A stretch of 64,000 nucleotides of DNA from Pseudomonas rhodesiae (lineage in GTDB: Bacteria; Pseudomonadota; Gammaproteobacteria; Pseudomonadales; Pseudomonadaceae): assembly GCF_007858255.1 (NCBI RefSeq), contig NZ_VFEU01000004.1:124001-188000 (forward strand), written 5' to 3'. Below are positions 21,287 to 29,754 of the stretch, piece after piece. The notes under the pieces are model-generated. The model did no database searches, was not told where the DNA came from, and saw only the letters and a list, made by a program, of their open reading frames with translations. Numbering within the stretch: position 1 is the first letter of the stretch; each line of letters opens with the position of its first letter. Position numbers and translations under genes: made by a program.

Positions 21287-21829
21287 ATGCCTCATTGGCT
21301 GATTATTGACCTTGAAGCCACGACGGATGAAGGCGGCTGGCCCGTGACGGAGATGGAAGTCATCGAGATCGGCGCGAGCCTGGTCAACCGCCAGGGCCGC
21401 GAAGTGGATCATTTCCAGCGCTTTGTACGCCCGCAACGCCGCCCGTTGCTGACGCCGTTCTGCCGCCAGCTCACCCATATCACCCAGGCCAATATCGACG
21501 CGGCGACGCCGCTGAACGTGGTGTGGCCACTGTTCGAACGCTGGCTGGGCCAGCATCGGACGCGCCTGGAAGGCTGGGCCAGTTGGGGCGACTACGACCG
21601 CCAGCAACTGGAACTGGAGTGGCAGCGCCATGGCCTGGACAGCGCCCTGGCCCACACGCCCCATATCAACCTCAAGCAGCGCTTCGCCAAGGCCCGACGC
21701 CTGGACAAGCCGCTGGGGCTCAACGGTGCGCTGCAACTGGCAGGGATGCAGTTCCATGGCCAGCAGCACCGGGCACTCGAAGACGCGCGCAACACCGCCC
21801 GCCTGTTGCCGCTGATTTTGCCGGTCTAG
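21287..21829 (+). CDS. DEDDh-family 3'-5' exonuclease
   Basis: A 180-residue RNase T/exonuclease-like protein. Exo I is IIDLEATTD (D and E ligands, residues about 8-10), Exo II includes WGDYDR (about 100), and Exo III is HRALEDARNTA (about 160), giving a full DEDDh set for two-metal catalysis. It resembles KapD-like stand-alone exonucleases; the substrate (DNA or RNA) cannot be told. It is monocistronic by context, 90 bp after atuF. Confidence 0.82.
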   Translation: MPHWLIIDLEATTDEGGWPVTEMEVIEIGASLVNRQGREVDHFQRFVRPQRRPLLTPFCRQLTHITQANIDAATPLNVVWPLFERWLGQHRTRLEGWASWGDYDRQQLELEWQRHGLDSALAHTPHINLKQRFAKARRLDKPLGLNGALQLAGMQFHGQQHRALEDARNTARLLPLILPV

Positions 21830-21922
21830 GCAGCCTCGCAAGGCTTGGGCATACTGGCCAACCTTTTCCATAACGCTGCCCTCGCTTCAACAGGGAAGGC
21901 AACTTTTTCCGAGGATTCGCCC

Positions 21923-22207
21923 ATGTTCAAAGTCAACGAGTACTTCGACGGCACCGTCAAGTCGATCGCGTTCGGCACCGCTGAAGGTCCGGCGACCATC
22001 GGTGTGATGGCCCCGGGTGAATATGAGTTCGGCACTGCCCAGCGTGAAATCATGCACGTCGTCTCCGGCGCGCTGACCGTCAAACTGCCGGATGCCAGCG
22101 AGTGGCAGACCTTCTCCGCCGGCAGCCAGTTCAACGTACCGGCCAACAGCAAATTCCAGCTGAAGGTCGAGGTCGACACCGCTTACCTGTGCGAATACCG
22201 CGGCTAA
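21923..22207 (+). CDS. ppnP: Pyrimidine/purine nucleoside phosphorylase
   Basis: A 94-residue single-domain cupin-like protein of the PpnP (DUF1255, YaiE) family, with [10 protein letters not shown] at the start, [13 protein letters not shown], and [16 protein letters not shown]. Known members phosphorolyse many nucleosides to the base and ribose-1-phosphate. ATG 21923 gives the usual family length. A strong hairpin terminator follows 15 bp after the stop. Confidence 0.93.
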   Translation: MFKVNEYFDGTVKSIAFGTAEGPATIGVMAPGEYEFGTAQREIMHVVSGALTVKLPDASEWQTFSAGSQFNVPANSKFQLKVEVDTAYLCEYRG

Positions 22208-22221
22208 GGTTTCAGCCAGGC

Positions 22222-22262
22222 AAAAAAATGCCCGTTTCCCAGGTGGAAACGGGCATTTTTTT
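22222..22262. terminator. Bidirectional rho-independent terminator
   Basis: TGCCCGTTTCC and GGAAACGGGCA form a perfect 11-bp stem around CAGGT, with an A run on the left and a T run on the right. It can end ppnP on the plus strand and the converging MOSC gene on the minus strand. Confidence 0.93.
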
Positions 22263-22274
22263 ATGGGCGATGGA

Positions 22275-23081
22275 TTATTCGAGGATCGTCACCGGCATGC
22301 CGACTTCCAGATGACCCACGCCATCGTTGACCAGGTTCTGGCCGAACATCGCGCCATCCTCGGTCTTGCGATAGCCATTCAAAGTCGCGAAGGGTTCGCG
22401 GTCGGCGCTGCGCTCGCCGGTGCGCGGGTCGATGGTGGTGAGGATGCAGCGTGCGCACGGCTTGACCACCCGGAACTCCACATCGCCGATGCGCAGGCGC
22501 TTCCAGCCGTCTTCGGCAAACGCGTCGGCACCTTCGATCACCAGGTTGGGGCGAAAGCGCAGCATCTCCATGGGGCGGCCGACCTTCTCGGACAGGTCTT
22601 CCAGGGAGGCCTGACCGATCAGCAGCAAGGGATAACCGTCGGCCAGCGCCACCTGGTCATCGTCGCGGCCATAACCGGACTGAGTGGTGCGCGCCCGCTT
22701 GAGCGGCATGTGCACCAACCGGGTCGGCGCGCCGACAAACTCGCTGACCCACGCAGCCGCCGCGTCACCGGCATCCGGCAGGCGCGGGGTGTCGCGCCAG
22801 ATGGTCACGCCGCGCAACGCAGCGTCTTCGTCGGGCAATGGGACGTCAAGGGAGGTATGGCCAGGCGAACTCAGGGTCAGGCCACCGGCGCTGTTCCACA
22901 AGGCCGACAGCTGGCTCATCTTGGTGACGGCGCGTTGCGTCAGGAAGCGCCCACTGGCCTCGTCCACCAGCATCCAGCGTCGATCCCCGTCCAACCCGAG
23001 CTTATCCAGGCCGCTGTGTTGCAACGATTCGGCCTTGCCGGATTTCAAGGGATAACGGTACAACGCGCTGAGACGAAGCAT
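22275..23081 (-). CDS. MOSC-domain protein (YcbX-like)
   Basis: A 268-residue protein with an N-terminal MOSC beta-barrel (MOSC_N, about residues 1-120, LYRYPLKSGKAESL) and a C-terminal MOSC domain (about 130-265). The conserved Cys of the molybdenum-cofactor site is in KPCARCILTTID (about 207-212). Relatives such as YcbX and mARC carry Mo cofactor and reduce N-hydroxylated compounds. No ferredoxin domain is fused here. It is probably monocistronic. Confidence 0.85.
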   Translation of the reverse strand: MLRLSALYRYPLKSGKAESLQHSGLDKLGLDGDRRWMLVDEASGRFLTQRAVTKMSQLSALWNSAGGLTLSSPGHTSLDVPLPDEDAALRGVTIWRDTPRLPDAGDAAAAWVSEFVGAPTRLVHMPLKRARTTQSGYGRDDDQVALADGYPLLLIGQASLEDLSEKVGRPMEMLRFRPNLVIEGADAFAEDGWKRLRIGDVEFRVVKPCARCILTTIDPRTGERSADREPFATLNGYRKTEDGAMFGQNLVNDGVGHLEVGMPVTILE

Positions 23082-23120
23082 GGCTCTGCATTCCTGAGGG
23101 GCAAAGCCATCACCCTAAGG

Positions 23121-24056
23121 TCAAGCTGGCTGTTCGTCCAGCATCAGTCGCTGGCGCACCACATCCACCAATTTGTCAGGCTGGAACTTGGACAGGAAAT
23201 TGTCGCAGCCGACCTTCTTCACCATCGATTCGTTGAAGCTGCCCGACAGCGAGGTGTGCAGCACCACGTACAGTTTGCGCAGGCGCGGGTCGTTGCGGAT
23301 CTCGGTGGTGAGGCGGTAGCCGTCCATTTCCGGCATTTCGGCGTCGGTGAAGATCATCAATAGTTTGTCGGTCATCACGTGACCGGCGTCGGCCCAGGAC
23401 TTGAGCATGTTCAGGGCTTTGAGGCCATCGCTGGCGATGTGCATTTTCACGCCCAACTGGCCGAGGGTGTCACGCAGTTGCGACAGCGCCACGTTGGAGT
23501 CGTCCACCAGCAGCACTTCGCGGCCACGGGCGCGTTCGAGCACCGGGTCTTCGAGCTTTTCCCGGGAGACCTTGGCGTTGTACGGCACGATCTCGGCGAG
23601 GACTTTTTCCACGTCGATGATTTCCACCAACTGGTCGTCGACCTTACTGATGGCGGTGAGGTAATGCTGGCGACCGGCGCTGGTCGGAGGCGGCAGGATG
23701 GCTTCCCAGTTCATGTTGACGATGCGGTCCACACCGCCCACCAGAAACGCCTGCACCGAGCGGTTGTACTCGGTGACGATGATGGTGCTGTTCGGGCCCG
23801 GCACCAGGGGCCGCATGCCGATGGCCTGGGACAGGTCGATCACCGGCAGAGTCTGGCCGCGCAGGTTGACCACGCCACACACAAACGGATGGCGCTGCGG
23901 CATCAGCGTGAGCTTGGGCAATTGCAGGACTTCCTGCACCTTGAACACGTTGATGGCGAACAACTGCCGCCCGGCCAGGCGAAACATGAGGATTTCCAGG
24001 CGATTCTCACCCACCAATTGCGTGCGTTGATCTACCGTGTCGAGAATGCCGGCCAT
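23121..24056 (-). CDS. cheV: Chemotaxis protein CheV (CheW-REC fusion)
   Basis: A 311-residue protein with an N-terminal CheW domain (about residues 20-165, GVVNLRGQTLPVIDLS) and a C-terminal receiver (about 180-305, EVLLVDDSN with phosphoacceptor Asp in IFTDAEMPEMDG). CheV links receptors to CheA and adjusts signalling through phosphorylation. It sits about 4 kb from the main che cluster, alone, with AGGAG before ATG 24056 and a FliA-type promoter 64 bp upstream, so it should be expressed late with the flagellum. Confidence 0.92.
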   Translation of the reverse strand: MAGILDTVDQRTQLVGENRLEILMFRLAGRQLFAINVFKVQEVLQLPKLTLMPQRHPFVCGVVNLRGQTLPVIDLSQAIGMRPLVPGPNSTIIVTEYNRSVQAFLVGGVDRIVNMNWEAILPPPTSAGRQHYLTAISKVDDQLVEIIDVEKVLAEIVPYNAKVSREKLEDPVLERARGREVLLVDDSNVALSQLRDTLGQLGVKMHIASDGLKALNMLKSWADAGHVMTDKLLMIFTDAEMPEMDGYRLTTEIRNDPRLRKLYVVLHTSLSGSFNESMVKKVGCDNFLSKFQPDKLVDVVRQRLMLDEQPA

Positions 24057-24119
24057 TGGAAGCTCCTGATATGCGCGGGTAAGTGCTGCGCGTAGGGGTT
24101 GTGCAGTTCACTAAGCTGT

Positions 24120-24147
24120 TTATCGGCGGCAAGCGCCAGATCTTGAC
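24120..24147 (-). promoter_or_regulatory. FliA (sigma-28) promoter of cheV
   Basis: On the minus strand, TCAAG is followed by a 15-base-range spacer and GCCGATAA, an exact match to the flagellar sigma-28 -10 element with the -35 form typical of Pseudomonas. It points to cheV, 64 bp from its ATG. Confidence 0.78.
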
Positions 24148-24611
24148 CCCGTTAAAATGCCACGTAAATTAATTGATGTCACACTGACATCATGCTTTAC
24201 TGGCCGTACCGCTTCATAAGTGGGCAAGGCGGCATTGCGCGACACTCAAATCGACGCAAGGTTCCCGCTTGTAAGGGATTCCCCTATACGCAATCAGGTC
24301 CAACCTGATATTCGCAATATCTAATAGCCATTAATGTGACGCCATTCTCATTGCATGAATGGAGTCAGGCTTTTGTTCGCCATCCCAAGTCCTCGCCCGT
24401 TGGGTGTTTCAGACATTTACGTCGCGGCAACTGAAGGTGTGCAACTGAGCCCGCTCACGAGGGCTGCGCAGCGCCGTTGGCGTTATTTCAATAAACTTCC
24501 TACCAAAAGCTCAGAAGCAACCTACAAGCATCAGCAATATTTCAGCGCTAGCTTTAAGCCATTGACCCGCAGCGAAATCTCATCGCCCGATTCCATATTG
24601 TGGAGACTTGC
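24148..24611. other. Intergenic region without a confident gene
   Basis: Together with the cheV promoter this makes a 555-bp gap. An 86-codon frame at 24355-24615 exists, but it has no clear ribosome site, no recognisable family and a base composition unlike its neighbours, so I do not call it. The region is A/T-richer than the genes around it and should hold the promoter of the gene at 24612. A small RNA is possible but not shown. Confidence 0.5.
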
Positions 24612-25061
24612 ATGATGAACGACGGTAAAGAGTGGCAGCTCGCACTTTCAGCGTTTCTGCTGGAGGCTGAAAAGCTGTTGAACCGGTCAGAAGAATGCCT
24701 GAGCCACCTGCATCTGATTCGTAACGACAGCGACGCCATCGACTGCATGACACTCAGCCTGGCCAAGCTCGCGGCACAGGCCGACACCCTGGCGCTGCAA
24801 GCCATCAGCGAGTTTTCCGGGCATATCCACGGCCTGATTGCCAACGCTGAAAACCCATTGCAACTGCACGACCAGGCGCTGGACGCGCTGCATGACTGCC
24901 TGACTTTACTGGCCTGGCAATTGGAACTGATCGATACCAAGACCGGCCAATTGGCACTGGATGAAACCGAGCAAACCTCGTTGATTGCGACGGTCACCGT
25001 GCAGATCCCGCAAAAGGGCTTCACCTGTAAACCGCAACAACGTTTGCACCACGCCTCGTGA
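24612..25061 (+). CDS. Hypothetical small helical protein, not recognised
   Basis: A 149-residue acidic, Leu/Ala-rich protein. The sequence from about residue 10 to 115 looks all-helical with heptad-like leucines (AFLLEAEKLLNRSEECLSHL, ALDALHDCLTLLAWQLELID); the tail (about 120-149) is extended and polar. The helical pattern recalls four-helix proteins such as Hpt modules, but there is no HxxKG phosphoacceptor motif, so I do not assign it. The ATG at 24612 has GGAG six bases upstream. It lies between cheV and a two-component pair on the other side, which hints at a signalling role only by position. Confidence 0.65.
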   Translation: MMNDGKEWQLALSAFLLEAEKLLNRSEECLSHLHLIRNDSDAIDCMTLSLAKLAAQADTLALQAISEFSGHIHGLIANAENPLQLHDQALDALHDCLTLLAWQLELIDTKTGQLALDETEQTSLIATVTVQIPQKGFTCKPQQRLHHAS

Positions 25062-25112
25062 GGGTTTGACAGGTCGTGTTTCGCTACGCAACTTACCTAA
25101 AAACGACAGGCG

Positions 25113-25146
25113 TTAACGATTCAGTCATCTTTAACGTCCATTAACG
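25113..25146. repeat. Three TTAACG repeats ahead of the sensor kinase
   Basis: TTAACG occurs at 25113, 25131 and 25141 within the 210-bp region before the kinase gene; the last copy extends to TTAACGTTA, which is palindromic. Spacings are 18 and 10 bp. This may be a regulator-binding array, but no known site was recognised. Confidence 0.4.
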
Positions 25147-25271
25147 TTACAACTTCGTTTAAGTAGTAAAACTTTCCATGCTTCAGACGCTGATATCTCC
25201 CACTACATCCCCTCGTTTAATTGCTCGGCACGGTAAGGTGTCAGGCGACCAACGGTTACAGGGGTGTTACT

Positions 25272-26285
25272 ATGCGTCGCTCGAAGTCATTCAACTTCCT
25301 GTATATAAACGATTCGGCCACGCACTCCAGACTGAGCCCCGTCAGAGGTGACCGGACTTCCCGCAGCGAACCTTCATTGGCTTCATCCGCTATGTACGCC
25401 AGCCTCAAGTCACTCCTCGCCAGGTCCGTGTCCCGCAGCCATGCTCGCCGCCTGACCCTTGGCTTGTGTCTTGCCTCGCTGTTGATCAGCCTGTGGGCCT
25501 ATAGCCATTCGGCGCCTTTGCCACTGTCGGTGTTGCTGCTCAACCTGGCCACGCTGGGGGTGGTAGGCCTGCAACAATGGCGCTCACGCAAATCCATCCG
25601 CTTCCAGCCCCAGGAGTTGGCCGATCGTCTGTTGCAGGTCCAGGAAAACGAACGCCATCGCCTCAGCCGTGAACTGCACGACGATATCGGCCAACTGCTC
25701 ACCGCCGCCAAACTGCAGAGCGAATGGCTCAAGCGACGCCTGCCGGATGACCTGCAAGACCAATGCACCATGCTGTGCAATACCCTGAACGAAACCCTGG
25801 CCAAGGTGCGCGACGTGTCTGCCATCCTCAACCCCCGGCAACTGACCAGCCTGGGCCTGGAGGCCAGCCTGCGCGCGCACCTGCTCAAGACCCTGGAAAA
25901 CAGCCCCGTTCACTGGAGCCTGGAATGCCGGCAACGCCTCACCGGCATCCCGGAAGAAATGGCCGTGGCGGCGTTTCGCATTACCCAGGAAGCGGTGACC
26001 AACATGCTGCGCCACGCCCAGGCCCAGAACCTGCTGGTGCGCCTGCAACGCCTGCCCGAAGGGTTATCGCTGACAATTCGCGATGACGGCCGCGGCTTCG
26101 CGCCTGCGAGCAACCCAGGCCGTGAAGGTCAGCGAGGCATGGCAGGCATGGCCGAACGTGTCGATCAACTGGGTGGCACGCTGTCCGTCAGCAGCCAGCC
26201 CGGGCAAGGCACGCGCATCGACGCACTTTTTCCCTGGGCGCCGCGCGCCCTCGAACGGGCCAACTCCCCTAAGGTTCTCGAGTGA
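25272..26285 (+). CDS. Sensor histidine kinase, HisKA_3 type
   Basis: About 337 residues. The first 60 are polar and low in recognised features; two hydrophobic segments follow (about 65-105) and form a membrane anchor with almost no periplasmic loop. The HisKA_3 motif is LSRELHDDIGQLLTAAK with the phosphoacceptor His in ELHDD, and the ATPase domain has AFRITQEAVTNMLRHAQA (N box), DDGRGF and GLAG-like MAGMAERV. It is the NarX/UhpB type and lacks a sensing domain of known kind. I chose ATG 25272, after AGGGGTG; the first 40 residues may be untranslated if ATG 25392 is used. The stop overlaps the regulator start. Confidence 0.82.
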   Translation: MRRSKSFNFLYINDSATHSRLSPVRGDRTSRSEPSLASSAMYASLKSLLARSVSRSHARRLTLGLCLASLLISLWAYSHSAPLPLSVLLLNLATLGVVGLQQWRSRKSIRFQPQELADRLLQVQENERHRLSRELHDDIGQLLTAAKLQSEWLKRRLPDDLQDQCTMLCNTLNETLAKVRDVSAILNPRQLTSLGLEASLRAHLLKTLENSPVHWSLECRQRLTGIPEEMAVAAFRITQEAVTNMLRHAQAQNLLVRLQRLPEGLSLTIRDDGRGFAPASNPGREGQRGMAGMAERVDQLGGTLSVSSQPGQGTRIDALFPWAPRALERANSPKVLE

Positions 26286-26941
26286 CCTGCACATTACTTC
26301 TAGTGGATGACCATGCACTGATCAGGGCCGGCGTGCGCGCCCTGATCCAAGATATTCCCGGCTACACCGTGATCGGCGAAGCCAACGATGGGGCACAGTT
26401 ACTTGAGCAGTTCCACGCGTTGCAACCGGACATGGTGCTGCTGGACCTGTCGATGAAGCACACCGGCGGCCTGGACGCCTTGCAGCAACTCAAGGCCGCC
26501 TACCCGCGCTGCAAGGTGCTGATCCTGTCGATGCACACCGACCCGCAACTGATCATGTGCGCGCTGGAGGCCGGCGCCCATGGCTACCTGCTCAAGGACA
26601 CCACCGCCAACGAGCTGGAACACGCCCTGCGAGCCCTGTGCAATAACGAGCGCTACCTGAGCCCGGCGATCGCCCATACCGTGATCAACCAGGCGCTGGT
26701 GCGCACCCAAGGGCCCACCGCGCCGGCAGGCCACGGCCACAACCTCACGGCGCGGCAGTTGGAAATCCTGCGCCTGATCGTGCGCGGCAAGTCCACCCGT
26801 GAGATCGCCCACGGCCTGGGCCTGAGCATCAAAACCGTGGAAGCTCACCGCTCGCAAATCATGAAGCGCTTGCAGATTTTCGACGTGGCGGGGCTGGTGC
26901 TATTCGCGGTGCGCGAGCAAATCATCAGCCTGGACGACTAG
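26282..26941 (+). CDS. NarL/FixJ-family response regulator
   Basis: A 219-residue protein: receiver (about residues 1-120, LLVDDHALIRAG, phosphoacceptor Asp in MVLLDLSMKHTGG) and LuxR-type helix-turn-helix (about 155-215, LTARQLEILRLIVRGKSTRE, SIKTVEAHRSQIMKRL). Its GTG start at 26282 overlaps the kinase TGA, so the two are translated together and are very likely partners. Targets are unknown. The last 42 bp overlap the converging YegS-like gene. Confidence 0.87.
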   Translation: MTCTLLLVDDHALIRAGVRALIQDIPGYTVIGEANDGAQLLEQFHALQPDMVLLDLSMKHTGGLDALQQLKAAYPRCKVLILSMHTDPQLIMCALEAGAHGYLLKDTTANELEHALRALCNNERYLSPAIAHTVINQALVRTQGPTAPAGHGHNLTARQLEILRLIVRGKSTREIAHGLGLSIKTVEAHRSQIMKRLQIFDVAGLVLFAVREQIISLDD

Positions 26942-27820
26942 GGGCGAACCCAGCGGCAAATGCACGCGCAAGGCCTTGGGCAAGGCTTCGAAACGCAAGT
27001 CGTCGCCCTTGAGCGGTTCACCGTCCAGGTTGATGTACAGCCCTTCGGCCTGTTTGATCTGCACCCAGGGCAGCCGCGCACGCACGAACATGGTGTCCAG
27101 GCCCCAGCCATTGCTCATCAGTTCGCGCAAGGTGCCGACCACTTCCTGGGGCGCCGGCAGAATACTGACATCAAGCAACCCATCGTCGGCCATCGCCTCT
27201 GGGCACAGCACATGCCCGCCGCCAGCCTGGCGACCGTTGCCGATGCCCAGCGCCAGCATCTCGCCCTTCCAGTGGAAATCCGGGCCTTCCAGCTCGCCAT
27301 AGGCCGCCTTCAACTCGCTGAAGCGAGTGAGGCCGGTGAACAAGTACGCCGCGCCCCCGAGGATTTTTTTCAGGTCTTCGGAGGTATTGGCGGTGACCTG
27401 GCTGCCGAAACCGCCGGTGGCCATGTTGAGGAAAATCTGCCCGCCGACCTGGCCGAGGTCGATCGCCCGCGGCGCCACATCCAGCAGCGCCAGGGCCTGG
27501 GCCGGCTCTAGCGGTACGCCAGCGGCCTTGGCGAAATCATTGGCGGTGCCCAGGGGCATCAGCACCAGGCTGGCATCGGCCTTGGCCTGGGCCATCGCCT
27601 CGGCCACATCGCGCAAGGTGCCGTCGCCGCCGCCGGCAATGATGTGGGTATAACCGCCGTCCAGGGCTTCCCTGACCAGACGCTGCGCATCGCCGCCCTC
27701 CCACGTCACCCGCACGGCCAGCTCCCAACCCTGCTCACGCCGGGCCAGCACGGCGCTGCGCACGTCCTCGTTGAGGGCTTGCTTGCCGTGGAGGATCAAC
27801 AGTGCCTTGGGGGTGCTCAT
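26900..27820 (-). CDS. yegS: YegS-like diacylglycerol/lipid kinase
   Basis: About 306 residues with the DAGK catalytic pattern: GGGDGTLRDVAEAM (about residues 62-75), PLGTANDFAK (about 89-98) and MATGGFGSQV. Bacterial YegS phosphorylates phosphatidylglycerol in vitro; the physiological substrate is not settled. I chose ATG 27820, eight bases after AGGAG, rather than upstream codons. The 3' end overlaps the response regulator tail to tail. Confidence 0.85.
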   Translation of the reverse strand: MSTPKALLILHGKQALNEDVRSAVLARREQGWELAVRVTWEGGDAQRLVREALDGGYTHIIAGGGDGTLRDVAEAMAQAKADASLVLMPLGTANDFAKAAGVPLEPAQALALLDVAPRAIDLGQVGGQIFLNMATGGFGSQVTANTSEDLKKILGGAAYLFTGLTRFSELKAAYGELEGPDFHWKGEMLALGIGNGRQAGGGHVLCPEAMADDGLLDVSILPAPQEVVGTLRELMSNGWGLDTMFVRARLPWVQIKQAEGLYINLDGEPLKGDDLRFEALPKALRVHLPLGSPLVVQADDLLAHRE

Positions 27821-27964
27821 GCAGGGAATCTCCTGATTCAAAGGTGCTTGAAGGATGTGGACCTTGGCAGAGGAGAAAAAAGTCAGTGGGGTTGAAAATT
27901 AATTGGCCGGCCAGGTGCCAGGCATCGCAGGTGCGACGCCCCCCAACAGTTGCCACAGGCGCAA

Positions 27965-28357
27965 TCAGCTCTTATGCAACTTACTCATCAACTGCGCCTC
28001 AGCCTGGGTCAAGCCGCACGACTGGGTCAGGTCGTCCACCGTCGCCCCCATCCCCACCAGCTTGGCCGCTTGGGCAAACGACAGGTTGGCCGGATCGCGC
28101 TGTTCCAACTGCTCCAGCTTGTCCGGCATCGGTGCGAGGATCGCGCGTAGTTCGTGCACCTCATCCCCGACCCGCACGGCACTCTTCTGGTAATGGTCGA
28201 CGCGCTTGACCAGCTCCACGATGCGCCGGTCACGCACGGCATCGCGCTCGGCCTGCTGCAACGCCAATTCGCGCTGCCGGGCCATGTAGCGCAGCAGAAA
28301 ACCCAGGGTCCCGGCCCACAACAGGGCCAGGACGATCACCGCGACCTCAAGGAACAA
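27965..28357 (-). CDS. DUF2802 protein at the end of the chemotaxis operon
   Basis: A 130-residue protein: one N-terminal membrane helix (about residues 3-24), a coiled-coil-prone stretch rich in Arg/Glu (about 25-75), and a C-terminal helix-turn-helix-like segment (MGATVDDLTQSCGLTQAEAQLM). It matches the DUF2802 family found after cheW in Pseudomonas; the role is unknown. Its TTG start follows the cheW TGA directly and has GGAGAG seven bases upstream, so it is translationally coupled to cheW. Confidence 0.78.
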   Translation of the reverse strand: MFLEVAVIVLALLWAGTLGFLLRYMARQRELALQQAERDAVRDRRIVELVKRVDHYQKSAVRVGDEVHELRAILAPMPDKLEQLEQRDPANLSFAQAAKLVGMGATVDDLTQSCGLTQAEAQLMSKLHKS

Positions 28358-28843
28358 TCAAATGCTCTCCAGTTCCGACCATTCTTCTTCGCTCATCATT
28401 TTGTCCAGCTCAACCAGAATCAACAGTTCGTTGTTCTTGTTGCACACACCCTGGATAAACTTGGCCGACTCTTCGTTGCCCACGTTCGGCGCGGTTTCCA
28501 CTTCCGACTGGCGCAGGTAGACCACCTCGGCGACGCTGTCGACCAGGATGCCGACCACTTGCTTGTCCGCTTCAATGATGACGACACGCGTGTTGTCGGT
28601 GACTTCGGCGGTATCCAGGCCGAAACGCTGGCGCGTGTCGATCACGGTCACCACGTTGCCGCGCAGGTTGATGATACCCAGCACGTAGCTCGGCGCACCC
28701 GGGACCGGGGCAATCTCGGTGTAGCGCAGCACTTCCTGCACGCGCATCACGTTGATACCGTAGGTCTCGTTGTCCAGCTTGAAGGTTACCCATTGCAGAA
28801 TCGGATCGTCCGAGCCTTTTTGTGCAGATGCTGACATATTCAT
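28358..28843 (-). CDS. cheW: Chemotaxis coupling protein CheW
   Basis: About 161 residues, one CheW domain (about 15-150) with VMRVQEVLRYTEIAPVPGAP and GIINLRGNVVTVIDTR. It joins receptors to CheA in the polar array. I chose ATG 28843 because AAGGGG lies eight bases upstream; an in-frame ATG at 28849 also exists. It lies downstream of parP and is coupled to the DUF2802 gene. Confidence 0.94.
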   Translation of the reverse strand: MNMSASAQKGSDDPILQWVTFKLDNETYGINVMRVQEVLRYTEIAPVPGAPSYVLGIINLRGNVVTVIDTRQRFGLDTAEVTDNTRVVIIEADKQVVGILVDSVAEVVYLRQSEVETAPNVGNEESAKFIQGVCNKNNELLILVELDKMMSEEEWSELESI

Positions 28844-28926
28844 ACCCATGACCCCTTCAAATGCCGTTGGATACGGCGTGTGTGCTTCATTCGCCAACCG
28901 CACACCCGTGCGGCCAGCGTGTTCAA

Positions 28927-29754
28927 TCAACTGCGTTTGTTACCGGGCATCGACTTGACGGCGCCGCTGGCGATCAACTCGGCCAGCTCGGCGACGTCGA
29001 GCAACGCGCACATGTGTTCGATCACGGTGCCGGCCAGCCAAGGCCGCTGGCCCCGGTGACTGCGCCATTTGATTTCGTTCGGGTCCAGGCGCAGCGAGCG
29101 GCTGACCTGATGCACCGCCAGCCCCCACTCGTAGCCCTGAACGGAAATAACGTATTGCAGACCCTCGCGAAAATCGTCGCGGTAGCGGTCGGGCATCACC
29201 CAGCGCGCGGTGTCCAGCACCTTGAGGTTGCCGGCCTGGCTGGGCAGGATGCCGAGGAACCACTCCGGCTGGCCGAACAGCGGCGTCAGCTCGTGGCCTT
29301 CCAAAGAGTAGATCGAACCCAGGCACACCAGCGGCACCGCCAGGGTCAAACCAGCGACGTCGAACAGCAGGCACTCGAAAGGCTCAGCAGCCCATGCCGG
29401 CCGGTCGTCGCCGCTCACCGGCGGCGGCGTGATGCTCGGCGGCAGGTGCACGTCCACCACCGGCTCGATCACCACGGGCGCCGCCACCAACGGTTCCGCC
29501 GCCACAGGCTCCGCCACTACGGGTACGACCGGCGCAACAATCGGCGCTACGATCCGGGCGTCTCGGGCCTGCTCTTCCAGCACCGCCAGTTGGAATTCAT
29601 CCAGTGTACTGCTGGGCTCGACAACCGCCTCCAGCACCAGAATCGGTTCCGGCAGCACCTCATCGGTGGCTTCCTGCAACAGGGCATCCAGATAGGATTC
29701 CAACGCCAGTTGCGGCCGGGTCTTGGTCTTAAGTTCGACAGGACGGTTCATCAT
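28927..29754 (-). CDS. parP: ParP, CheW-like array-tethering protein
   Basis: A 275-residue protein. Residues about 1-120 are a Pro/Val/Ala/Glu-rich linker (AAPVVIEPVVDVHLPP); residues about 125-265 form a CheW-like domain (FECLLFDVAGLTLAVPL, the AIF-type domain). In Vibrio, ParP binds ParC and CheA and keeps arrays at the pole. The gene starts inside the parC stop (ATGA) and lies upstream of cheW, the same order as in P. aeruginosa. Confidence 0.88.
   Translation of the reverse strand: MMNRPVELKTKTRPQLALESYLDALLQEATDEVLPEPILVLEAVVEPSSTLDEFQLAVLEEQARDARIVAPIVAPVVPVVAEPVAAEPLVAAPVVIEPVVDVHLPPSITPPPVSGDDRPAWAAEPFECLLFDVAGLTLAVPLVCLGSIYSLEGHELTPLFGQPEWFLGILPSQAGNLKVLDTARWVMPDRYRDDFREGLQYVISVQGYEWGLAVHQVSRSLRLDPNEIKWRSHRGQRPWLAGTVIEHMCALLDVAELAELIASGAVKSMPGNKRS

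Noticed and set aside
24355..24615. An 86-codon frame before the small helical protein
   Set aside because: No ribosome site, no family, and it overlaps the start of a better-supported gene.
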